Source of the DNA: CAZEZY01 sp964516635
GTDB taxonomy: Bacteria > Pseudomonadota > Gammaproteobacteria > Burkholderiales > Burkholderiaceae_C
Reading direction: 5' to 3'
Assembly: GCA_964516635.1 (NCBI GenBank)
Contig: CAZEZY010000077.1
Coordinates: 1-11,330 of the forward strand
Length of the DNA: 11,330 bases
The position numbers and the translations under genes are program-made. Numbering within the stretch: position 1 is the stretch's first letter; every line of letters begins with the position of its first letter. Below the pieces are notes generated by a model. It was not told the DNA's origin. It was given only the letters and a program-made list of their open reading frames with translations, and made no database searches. Positions 1-6,139 of the stretch are shown in pieces.

Positions 1-126
1 GGCCGTTGTGCCCTTGAGGATTTCGCTCAACACGCCTGGGGCGATCTTGCAGCCACAGCCGCCCCCGTGGGACAGGCTGGTGAGGCGGGGGACGGCGACC
101 TGGGTGGCAGAGGAGGGTGTGTTCAT
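1..126 (-). CDS. selD: Selenide, water dikinase (selenophosphate synthetase), N-terminal 42 residues only
   Basis: SelD makes selenophosphate from selenide and ATP in the cytoplasm; in selenoneine clusters this enzyme is called SenC. Only the first 42 codons lie in the window and the gene runs off the left edge. The translation carries the SelD N-terminal signature RLTSLSHGGGCGCKIAPGVL at residues 14-33. Cys24 and Lys27 line up with the catalytic Cys17 and Lys20 of E. coli SelD. Codon 24 is TGT, so this is a cysteine form rather than a selenocysteine form. The ATG at 126-124 overlaps the senB stop codon in ATGA, so the two genes are probably one transcript with coupled translation. Whether this copy serves only selenoneine (senC) or also selenocysteine and selenouridine tRNA cannot be told from this fragment. 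Confidence 0.9.
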   Translation of the reverse strand, partial: MNTPSSATQVAVPRLTSLSHGGGCGCKIAPGVLSEILKGTTA

Positions 127-1148
127 GGGCGTTGGATCGGTTTCAGACTCTGGGCTTCGGCCAGGACCGTCCTGAGGGCGGCGGCTTCGGCGGCGGGGGC
201 AAAGAGGGGTGCCCGAAGCGCACATTGTGCGTGCAAACGCTCCAGCAGGTGTGACGGTGGCGTCAAGCCCCCGGTGAGGCTGCCGTGGCACTCGCGCAGC
301 AGCGCGCAGGCGGCTGCGGCATCGTTCCAGGGGAAAAACCCTCGGTAATCGCGGCCCAGCATGCCCACATTGCCCGATACGTTCGAGGCAATCACGGCAG
401 TGCCACTGGTCACGGCTTCCATGATGACGTGCGCGCCGCCTTCCATCCGGCTGGTGTGCAGCAGCAGGTGCGCCCGCTGGATGCGCTGGCGGGCCTGCGC
501 GTGCGTCACCCCGCCCAGCCAGCGGTAATGCGGGCAAGCCAGTTCGGTGGCACGCGCCGCTTCGCCCAGGGCCGGGTCGAGCGCGTGGCCCAGGTGGTCG
601 ATGCGGATGCCATCCTCCGGCCGCAGGCGCCGGGCGATGTCGAATACCGTCTGTGGCGACTTTTCTTCTCGCAAATGCCCCGCCACCACCACGCGCAGGT
701 GCCGGGTGGTTTTGGGCACGGGCTGGCGCGATGGGCTGGACTGGAACACCACCCGGCACCGGCCGCGCACAGAGGCCGGCACCTGTTCGATACCGACGTC
801 TTGGAGAACGATGAGGCGGTCGGCCACGACCAGTGAATGCTGGGCGCAGGCATCGTGGTCGATGTCGCGGTAGAGGTCGGTGCCAGTGAGGGCCACCACC
901 AGGGGGCGGTCGGGGTGCCGTGCATGCCAGGCGGCAATCGATCCTGCCGAGCGGCGGGCATGCAGTGCCAGCATCAGGTCGTCAGCCGGCGGGGGGCTGT
1001 TGCTGTCGGGCCATTGGCGCACCAGGCGCACCCGGTACACTCCACCCAGCATGCGCGCCCAGCGGCGCGCGGTCTGCCAGTTGCCGTTGTTGGCGTCGGC
1101 CAGCGCCGGTGTGACGATGCACATGGAGGGAAGCGCTTTGGTAGCCAT
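123..1148 (-). CDS. senB: Selenosugar synthase SenB (GT4-type glycosyltransferase)
   Basis: SenB is the glycosyltransferase that joins selenophosphate to a UDP-sugar to form the selenosugar used as selenium donor in selenoneine synthesis. From the ATG at 1148 the protein has 341 residues. The N-terminal half has TPALADANNGNWQTARRW (13-30) and ALTGTDLYRDI (86-96). The C-terminal Rossmann half starts at VVVAGHLREEKSP (153-165) and holds the GT4 motif E-x7-E (Glu236, Glu244 in MEGGAHVIMEA). No signal peptide or membrane segment is seen. It sits between selD/senC, which it overlaps by 4 bases, and divergent senA; this context separates it from general GT4 enzymes. The start is not certain: ATG codons at 1157 (344 aa) and 1124 also exist and none has a good Shine-Dalgarno site. 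Family identity is firm from motif plus context; the exact sugar donor is not readable. Confidence 0.88.
   Translation of the reverse strand: MATKALPSMCIVTPALADANNGNWQTARRWARMLGGVYRVRLVRQWPDSNSPPPADDLMLALHARRSAGSIAAWHARHPDRPLVVALTGTDLYRDIDHDACAQHSLVVADRLIVLQDVGIEQVPASVRGRCRVVFQSSPSRQPVPKTTRHLRVVVAGHLREEKSPQTVFDIARRLRPEDGIRIDHLGHALDPALGEAARATELACPHYRWLGGVTHAQARQRIQRAHLLLHTSRMEGGAHVIMEAVTSGTAVIASNVSGNVGMLGRDYRGFFPWNDAAAACALLRECHGSLTGGLTPPSHLLERLHAQCALRAPLFAPAAEAAALRTVLAEAQSLKPIQRP
1125..1130 (+). promoter_or_regulatory. Strong Shine-Dalgarno sequence for senA that questions its start
   Basis: GGAGGG ends 16 nt before the ATG at 1147, which is too far for good initiation, but 7 nt before an in-frame TTG at 1138. 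A TTG start would add three residues to SenA and deepen its overlap with senB. The ATG is kept in the annotation as the conservative choice. Confidence 0.45.
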
Positions 1149-2403
1149 GAAGGGCATTGTGTCCGAATCCGCCGAACCATGCCCCGCTGTGTTGGCCCGC
1201 TGTGGTGGCAGGGAGGTGCTGGCCCATGCCCTGCGCGACGCCCGTGCCCGCACCCTGCGCCTGCTGGCGGCCTATGCCGCTGCGCTCGGCGAGTCGCTGG
1301 AAGTGCCCTATGCGCCCGAACTCAACCCGCCGCTCTGGGAGGCGGGGCACATCGGCTGGTTTGCCGACTGGTGGATCGCCCGCAACCCCGAACGGGCGCT
1401 GGGCTGCAAGGCCAACCCGGAGGTGGGTCGCCCCCCGGCGCGCCAAGCCCGTCGTGGGGTGGATGCCGACTCGCTCTACAACTCCAGCACGGTGACGCAT
1501 GCCTCCCGCTGGGCATTGCCCCTGCCAACACTGGCCCAGGTCAGGGACGACCTTCTCTCTAGCCTGGAGGACACCCTGCATGCCCTGCAGCAGGCGACAG
1601 AGGACGATCAGGGGTTGTACTTTTTCCGCCTTGCGCTGTTCCACGAAGACATGCACGCCGAAGCGGCGCTGTACATGGCCCAGACGCTGGCCATCGACTT
1701 GCCGGACGATGTGTGGCCCGATCGGGTCCAGACGGTCTCTCGTGCTGGCAATGTGCGGCAGACGGTTCACGTGCCGGCGCAGGTGGTTCAGCTGGCTTGG
1801 GCGGGTGGTGGTTTTGCCTTTGACAACGAGCTGGGTGAGGCCCAGGTAGCGGTGCAGGCGTTCGAGATCGACGCCGAGGTGGTGACCTGGGGCGACTGGA
1901 TGCCGTTTGTGGAAGCCGGCGGTTACGACCACCCCCGCTGGTGGCGCACAGAAGGCTGGGCGTGGCGTTTGGAAGCCGGCCGGCAGACCCCTCGGCACGT
2001 GAGGCGCGAGTCTGGTAGGTGGCAGACCCGGCAGGGCAGCAGCTGGCAAACCATGGACCTGACTGCGCCAGCCTGTCACCTGAGTGATCACGAGGCCGAA
2101 GCCTGGTGTCGCTGGGCGGGGCGACGCCTGCCCACCGAAGCCGAGTGGGTGGCTGCCGCACCAAGCCCTTCGGGTTTCATGTGGGGGCAGGTATGGGAAT
2201 GGACGTCCAGCCCCTTTGCGCCGTTTGAGGGCTTTGTGGCCCACCCCTATCGGGACTATTCACAGCCCTGGTTTGACGGCCGGCCCGTGCTCAAGGGGGC
2301 CAGCCGCGGGACTCACCCGCGCATGCGCCACCCGGTGTACCGCAATTACTTCACGCCCGATCGCAGCGATCTGTTTTCAGGCTTCCGTAGCGTGGCGCTC
2401 TAG
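1147..2403 (+). CDS. senA: Selenoneine synthase SenA (EgtB/OvoA-like nonheme iron enzyme)
   Basis: SenA forms the carbon-selenium bond between hercynine and the selenosugar made by SenB, using a mononuclear nonheme iron and O2; the adduct then breaks down to selenoneine. The 418-residue protein has an N-terminal DinB-like helical domain and a C-terminal formylglycine-generating-enzyme (FGE) type domain. The iron ligands expected from EgtB are visible: His68 in EAGHIGWF, and His166 and His170 in the H-x3-H-x-E motif HEDMHAE. FGE motifs are RLPTEAEW (327-334), VWEWTSSPF (349-357), RDYSQPWF (369-376), VLKGAS (381-386) and the end RNYFTPDRSDLFSGFR (399-414). The stretch between RLPTEAEW and VWEWTS is only about 14 residues, shorter than I expect for EgtB. 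An EgtB (ergothioneine) role is the alternative, but adjacency to senB and selD/senC favours SenA. The stop shares CTAG with the egtD stop. Confidence 0.9.
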   Translation: MKGIVSESAEPCPAVLARCGGREVLAHALRDARARTLRLLAAYAAALGESLEVPYAPELNPPLWEAGHIGWFADWWIARNPERALGCKANPEVGRPPARQARRGVDADSLYNSSTVTHASRWALPLPTLAQVRDDLLSSLEDTLHALQQATEDDQGLYFFRLALFHEDMHAEAALYMAQTLAIDLPDDVWPDRVQTVSRAGNVRQTVHVPAQVVQLAWAGGGFAFDNELGEAQVAVQAFEIDAEVVTWGDWMPFVEAGGYDHPRWWRTEGWAWRLEAGRQTPRHVRRESGRWQTRQGSSWQTMDLTAPACHLSDHEAEAWCRWAGRRLPTEAEWVAAAPSPSGFMWGQVWEWTSSPFAPFEGFVAHPYRDYSQPWFDGRPVLKGASRGTHPRMRHPVYRNYFTPDRSDLFSGFRSVAL

Positions 2404-3398
2404 GTCTGGGCCACGGCCCAGAACACGCTGAACCATGCACGCTCGTCCGTCCAGTGCGCGGTGGGCCGGAAACCGGCCTGTTCCAGCAGGGCGGCAAACG
2501 CGTCGGGTGTCCACTTGTAGGAATTTTCCGTGTGCAGGCGCTCGCCAGCGACAAAGTGGCGTTCACCACCGGGCCAGCGCACCGTCTGGTCGATGGCGCT
2601 TTCCAGGTGCATCTCGATGCGCGACTCGGCGGTACGGTACAGCGCCACGTGCGTCCACTGCCGTGGCTGAAAGTCGGTGCCCAGCAGGTGGTTGGCGTGC
2701 AGCAGCAGGTTTCGGTTGAAGGCAGCGGTCACGCCCAGGCTGTCGTCGTAGGCGGGTTCCAGAACATCGACCGGCTTGACGCGATCCACCCCGATCAGCA
2801 GCCCACCCCCGGCACCGCCTGCCTGACAGACCGCATGGGCTTGCCGGAGCAGACGTAGCGCCTCGGGCGGCGAAAAATTGCCGATGCTGGAACCCGGGTA
2901 GAACACCACCCGTGGCCGGTTTTCCAGGCGATGCTGGGCCAACCAGGGCAGGGCGTCATCGGGAAGCGTGAGCGTGGACGAAAAGTCCAAGCCCAGACCC
3001 AGCATGGGCAGGGCTGGATGGCGTTGCTGGAGCGTGACCAGGGTGTCCCGCAGAAAGTCCACCGAAATGTCCACCGCCACATAGCCGGCGGGTTGCAGAA
3101 CCGGAAACAGTCGGGCGGCTTTCGCGCAGCACCCGGCGCCCAGGTCCAGCATCAGGGCGCCAGGCGACACCTGGCGGGCCATGTTGGCCCCGTGGGCGGC
3201 AAAAATCGCTGCTTCGGTGCGCGTGGGGTAGTACTCGGGCAGTTCGGTGATGGCGCTGAACAGACGTGAACCCAGTGCGTCGTACAGGAATTTAGGTGAC
3301 ACGCTGGCTGGTTGTTTCCGAAGGCCGGCAGCCAGTTCCTCTCGCACGGCGGTGCCATTGCTCTCTTGAAGTTGAAGGAATGCGGGTGTGACAGTCAT
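2400..3398 (-). CDS. egtD: L-histidine N-alpha-methyltransferase EgtD (hercynine synthase)
   Basis: EgtD transfers three methyl groups from S-adenosylmethionine to the amino group of histidine, giving hercynine, the co-substrate of SenA (or of EgtB for ergothioneine). The 332-residue protein shows PKFLYDALGSRLF (35-47), ELPEYYPTRTE (52-62), the SAM-binding loop LDLGAGCCAK (84-93), FYPGSSIGNF (167-176) with Asn174, and ENSYKW (291-296), whose E-x-S pair matches the imidazole-binding Glu282/Ser284 of the mycobacterial enzyme. Length is normal for the family. The ATG at 3398 was chosen because homology begins soon after it; in-frame ATGs at 3428 and 3437 exist and no start has a clear ribosome site. 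It converges on senA with overlapping stops, so it is not in the senA transcript, and it is divergent from the ABC importer. Identity is firm. Confidence 0.93.
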   Translation of the reverse strand: MTVTPAFLQLQESNGTAVREELAAGLRKQPASVSPKFLYDALGSRLFSAITELPEYYPTRTEAAIFAAHGANMARQVSPGALMLDLGAGCCAKAARLFPVLQPAGYVAVDISVDFLRDTLVTLQQRHPALPMLGLGLDFSSTLTLPDDALPWLAQHRLENRPRVVFYPGSSIGNFSPPEALRLLRQAHAVCQAGGAGGGLLIGVDRVKPVDVLEPAYDDSLGVTAAFNRNLLLHANHLLGTDFQPRQWTHVALYRTAESRIEMHLESAIDQTVRWPGGERHFVAGERLHTENSYKWTPDAFAALLEQAGFRPTAHWTDERAWFSVFWAVAQT

Positions 3399-3412
3399 GG
3401 GATGATGGGATG
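3397..3412. repeat. Perfect 8-bp tandem duplication at the egtD start
   Basis: ATGGGATG occurs twice head to tail on the plus strand (3397-3404 and 3405-3412); on the coding strand of egtD it reads CATCCCAT twice and runs into the ATG at 3398-3396. If translation began at the upstream ATGs (3428 or 3437), a change of one 8-bp unit would shift the frame. No function is established. Confidence 0.5.
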
Positions 3413-3463
3413 GTCGGCTGCATGCCATCTGATGCAAACGGTTTCCAGATTATTCCCATGCGG

Positions 3464-3476
3464 CGCAGGACCTGCG
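3464..3476. promoter_or_regulatory. Palindrome in the egtD / ABC importer divergent control region
   Basis: CGCAGG-A-CCTGCG is a perfect inverted repeat with 6-bp arms and a 1-bp centre. It lies in the 143-bp gap between the divergent egtD and binding-protein genes. An AT-rich stretch at 3481-3493 follows it on the importer side, with TTTAAT at 3487-3492 as a possible -10 toward the importer; AATAAT on the minus strand at 3454-3449 is a possible -10 toward egtD. Neither has a convincing -35. Size and position fit an operator, but in GC-rich DNA a repeat this short can arise by chance. Confidence 0.35.
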
Positions 3477-3532
3477 GGATTTGCGATTTAATGGTAACTG
3501 GAATCCCCTTCACCGATTCCTCCTTCAATTCT

Positions 3533-3536
3533 GGAG
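3533..3536 (+). promoter_or_regulatory. Shine-Dalgarno site that fixes the binding-protein start
   Basis: GGAG preceded by T lies 5 nt before the ATG at 3542. The open frame extends upstream to an ATG at 3410, but only the 3542 start gives a normal signal peptide directly at the N-terminus, so this site decides the start. Confidence 0.75.
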
Positions 3537-3541
3537 ATCTC

Positions 3542-4420
3542 ATGCTGTCTGTTTTCAAGCATTCCACCACCCGCCGGGCCCTCATGGCTCTGGGTGCTGC
3601 TTTCGCACTGGGCGCTTCCGGTCTGGCGCAAGCCCAGAACGTGCTGCGCGTCACCACCATCCCCGAAGAGGCCGCCACCGAGCAGGTGCGCAAGTTCACC
3701 CCGCTGGCCAATTACCTGAGCCAGCAGCTGGGCATGAAAGTGGAATTCAACCCCGTCAACGATTACCCGGCCGCTGTGGAGGCGTTGGTCAACAAGCGGG
3801 TCGATCTGGTGTGGTTCGGGGGGTTCACGCACGTGCAGGCCAACCGCCGTTCGGGCGGCAAGATCGTGCCGCTGGCTCAGCGTGAAGAGGACACCCGTTT
3901 TCAGTCCGTGTTCATCGCCAAGACCGACTCCGGCATCAAGGCGCTTTCCGACCTCAAGGGCAAGCAGGTGTCGTTCGGTTCGGCCAGCAGCACCTCGGGT
4001 CACCTCATGCCGCGCAGCTTCCTGCTGAATGCCGGTATCGAGCCTGAGCGCGACTTCCGCCGCGTGGCCTTCAGTGGTGCGCACGACGCCACCATTGCCT
4101 CGGTGGTGAGCGGCCGGGTGGATGCTGCAGCGCTCGATATCACCGTCTGGCGCAAGTTTGTCGAGGAGAAGAAGGTGGACACTCAGGCGGTGAATGTGTT
4201 CTTCACCACCCCGCCTTTCTTCAACTACAACTGGTCGGTGCATGCCGATATGCCCGCCGATCTGCAGCAGCGCATCAAGAACGCGCTGCTGGCGCTGGAC
4301 CCGGCCAAGCCGGATCATGCCGAAATCCTCAGGCTCAACCGTGCCTCCCGCTACGTGCCCACGCAGCCCGACAACTACAAGGGCCTGGAAGCGGCTGCGA
4401 AAAGTGCGGGTCTCCTGTGA
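3542..4420 (+). CDS. Periplasmic binding protein of a PhnD-type ABC importer, putative selenium oxyanion transporter
   Basis: This is the substrate-binding component of the importer encoded by this gene and the next three. The 292-residue precursor has a signal peptide: positive start (KHSTTRR, 6-12), hydrophobic core 13-28 and a probable cleavage AQA|QN after residue 31. The mature part matches the phosphonate/PhnD-SsuA-like fold: VLRVTTIPEEAA at its start, VDLVWFGGFTHVQAN in the first lobe, the SSTSGH segment typical of anion-binding loops, and DATIASVVSGRVDAAALD. The ligand is not readable from sequence. I recall a close family named putative selenate ABC transporter binding protein, and the neighbouring selD/senC, senB, senA and egtD genes support a selenium substrate; phosphonate or phosphite is the alternative. 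No C-P lyase or phosphonate catabolic gene is present here. Confidence 0.85.
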   Translation: MLSVFKHSTTRRALMALGAAFALGASGLAQAQNVLRVTTIPEEAATEQVRKFTPLANYLSQQLGMKVEFNPVNDYPAAVEALVNKRVDLVWFGGFTHVQANRRSGGKIVPLAQREEDTRFQSVFIAKTDSGIKALSDLKGKQVSFGSASSTSGHLMPRSFLLNAGIEPERDFRRVAFSGAHDATIASVVSGRVDAAALDITVWRKFVEEKKVDTQAVNVFFTTPPFFNYNWSVHADMPADLQQRIKNALLALDPAKPDHAEILRLNRASRYVPTQPDNYKGLEAAAKSAGLL

Positions 4421-4424
4421 AGCC

Positions 4425-4428
4425 AGGG
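4425..4428 (+). promoter_or_regulatory. Shine-Dalgarno site supporting a TTG start of the ATPase gene
   Basis: AGGG lies 8 nt before the TTG at 4437, which opens the ATPase reading frame. No in-frame ATG occurs before the Walker A motif, so the TTG start is well supported. Confidence 0.6.
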
Positions 4429-4436
4429 TCTGACGC

Positions 4437-5273
4437 TTGAACATCGAACTCGACCAGGTCACGGCCAGCCACCCTTCTGCACGCCCGGGTGTGGCACCGG
4501 CGCTGAAGCAGATCCGACTGTCCATCGCGTCGGGCGAACAAGTGGCCATCATCGGGCCTTCGGGCGCAGGCAAGACGACGCTGCTGCAGGTGCTGTCCTG
4601 CGGACTGCCTCCCAGACAGGGTCGTTTCGTGCTCGATGGTCAGTCACCCTGGACCCTGTCGCGGCGTTCCTTGCAACGGTTGCGGGGTCAGCTGTTTGTG
4701 GCGCCTCAGGTCCCGCCCCTGCCGCCTCGCCAACGGGTGGTCACGTCGGTTCTGGCGGCCCGCCTGCCCGTCATGGGGTTCTGGGCCAGTGTCCGTTCGC
4801 TCTTTTACCCGGTTGACATCCCGGCGGCTTTCCAGGCACTGGACCGATTTGATCTGGGCGATAAGCTGTTTGAGCGGGTGGATCGGCTGTCGGGCGGAGA
4901 ACGCCAGCGGGTGGGCCTGGCCCGGGCTTTGCTGGCGCCGGCGCGCTTCTGGCTGGTCGACGAGCCCCTGTCGGCGCTGGACCCTGCGCGTGCCCGGCAG
5001 GCCATCGAGACGCTGACCCAGGAAGCCCGCGCCCGAGGCGTGACGCTGGTGGCCACGCTGCACCAGGTGGACATGGCGTTGGCACACTTCCCGCGCATCA
5101 TCGGCATGCGCGACGGGCTGGTGGTTTTCGACATGCCATCGGGGGAAGTCACGCGCGAAAGGCTGGCTCGTTTATACGACCAGTTCGAGCACGAACTCCG
5201 TGGCGAGGTGCCGGTCGCTGCGGTCTCCCGTGCCCCAGCGGCACCGGCGCCGGTGGTCATGCACTGCCGCTGA
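4437..5273 (+). CDS. ABC transporter ATP-binding protein (PhnC type)
   Basis: This is the cytoplasmic ATPase that powers the importer. The 278-residue protein has all ABC motifs: Walker A GPSGAGKTT (40-48), Q-loop Gln91 in APQVPPLP, signature LSGGERQ (151-157), Walker B FWLVDEP (171-177), D-loop SALD (179-182) and the switch His209 in TLHQVD. The segment 95-130, rich in Pro and Arg (PPRQRVVTSVLAARLP), resembles the PhnC subfamily. The C-terminal tail from about 255 is rich in Ala and Pro and does not match the core. The start is TTG with a ribosome site upstream. The gene begins 16 nt after the binding-protein stop and ends just before the first permease, whose ribosome site overlaps this gene's TGA. 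It is in one operon with its neighbours. Confidence 0.9.
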   Translation: MNIELDQVTASHPSARPGVAPALKQIRLSIASGEQVAIIGPSGAGKTTLLQVLSCGLPPRQGRFVLDGQSPWTLSRRSLQRLRGQLFVAPQVPPLPPRQRVVTSVLAARLPVMGFWASVRSLFYPVDIPAAFQALDRFDLGDKLFERVDRLSGGERQRVGLARALLAPARFWLVDEPLSALDPARARQAIETLTQEARARGVTLVATLHQVDMALAHFPRIIGMRDGLVVFDMPSGEVTRERLARLYDQFEHELRGEVPVAAVSRAPAAPAPVVMHCR

Positions 5274-5281
5274 AGGTGGCC

Positions 5282-6136
5282 ATGAGCGTGACTTCCGCCT
5301 CATCAGTTGCCAAGCCGAACCGTGCGCCGGATCGGGATCCGGCCTGGCTGGGGCGCCTGTTCTGGATGGGTGCCGCCGCCGTGCTGATGTGGCCGCTGCT
5401 GGTGGCCACCGAATTCCAGCCCTGGGTGTTCTTTGAGCCCGACAACCTGCGCGTCACGGCTCATTTCGTCGGCAGTTTCTGGCCGCTGGCCCACGACGCC
5501 GAATTCATGGCCATGGTGGTGCGTGAAACCTGGCGCACCGTGGCCATGGCCACCGCCGGCGTCACGCTGGCCTTGCTGGTGGCCATACCCCTCACCCTGC
5601 TCAACACCCGTGTGCTGTCGATCTCGGCCTTGTCAGGCCGCATGGCACGAGGGCCCTTCTGGTTGCGGCAGGTTGTGCGGTGGTTGCTGATCGTCCTGCG
5701 CAGCATCCCTGAGCTGGTGTGGGCGCTGGTGTTTGTGCGGGTGGTGGGGCTGGGGCCGACCGCTGGGGTGCTGGCGATTGCGCTCACCTATGGGGGCATG
5801 CTGGGCAAAGTGTACGGCGAGATCCTGGAAAGTGGCGAAACCCACGCCACCGAGACCCTGCTGCGCAATGGCAGTGGCCGCCTGCAGGCCTTCTTCTACG
5901 GCCTGCTGCCCACCAACGCGGCCGAACTCACCAGCTACACCGTCTATCGCTGGGAATGCGCCATCCGCTCGTCCGTGGTGCTCGGGTTTGTGGGCGCGGG
6001 TGGGCTGGGTCAGCAGTTGGACAATTCCATGAAGATGTTCAACGGTGGCGAGGTGGCCACCCTGCTGATCGTGTTCATTCTGCTGGTGGCACTGGCTGAC
6101 CGGGTGAGTGGCTGGTTGAGAAAGGCCCTGGGCTGA
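5282..6136 (+). CDS. ABC transporter permease (PhnE type), first copy
   Basis: This inner-membrane protein forms half of the transport channel. The 284-residue product has a polar N-terminus and hydrophobic segments near 26-42, 86-107, 131-153, 158-178, 228-247 and 257-275. The cytoplasmic coupling region lies around 178-225, ending SYTVYRWECAIRSS, followed by the PhnE-like VLGFVGAGGLGQQLD (233-247). RSIPELVWALVF (140-151) is shared with the second permease. The ATG at 5282 is preferred over a GTG at 5276 because GAAGG (5272-5276) sits 5 nt upstream of it. The gene follows the ATPase by 8 nt and precedes the second permease by 3 nt. Substrate as for the binding protein: probably a selenium compound by context. 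Confidence 0.88.
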   Translation: MSVTSASSVAKPNRAPDRDPAWLGRLFWMGAAAVLMWPLLVATEFQPWVFFEPDNLRVTAHFVGSFWPLAHDAEFMAMVVRETWRTVAMATAGVTLALLVAIPLTLLNTRVLSISALSGRMARGPFWLRQVVRWLLIVLRSIPELVWALVFVRVVGLGPTAGVLAIALTYGGMLGKVYGEILESGETHATETLLRNGSGRLQAFFYGLLPTNAAELTSYTVYRWECAIRSSVVLGFVGAGGLGQQLDNSMKMFNGGEVATLLIVFILLVALADRVSGWLRKALG

Positions 6137-6139
6137 ACC

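Noticed and set aside
982..2244. Long antisense open frame (420 codons) opposite senA
   Set aside because: It lies across a protein with clear SenA motifs and iron ligands; its translation is rich in Arg, Pro and His without family motifs. Long antisense frames are common in GC-rich DNA.
1147..2403. Calling this gene egtB (ergothioneine synthase)
   Set aside because: The fold and iron ligands are shared, but senB and selD/senC beside it and the short C-terminal loop favour the selenoneine enzyme.
3410..3541. Upstream extension of the binding-protein gene to an ATG at 3410
   Set aside because: It would bury the signal peptide 44 residues inside the protein and run through the control region; the ribosome site supports 3542.
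3542..3640. Tat signal peptide in the binding protein
   Set aside because: There is an RR pair (residues 11-12), but the motif around it is poor and binding proteins of this class are normally Sec-exported.
3488..4573. Antisense open frame (361 codons) opposite the binding-protein gene
   Set aside because: The plus strand carries a ribosome site, signal peptide and binding-protein motifs; the antisense product matches nothing I know.
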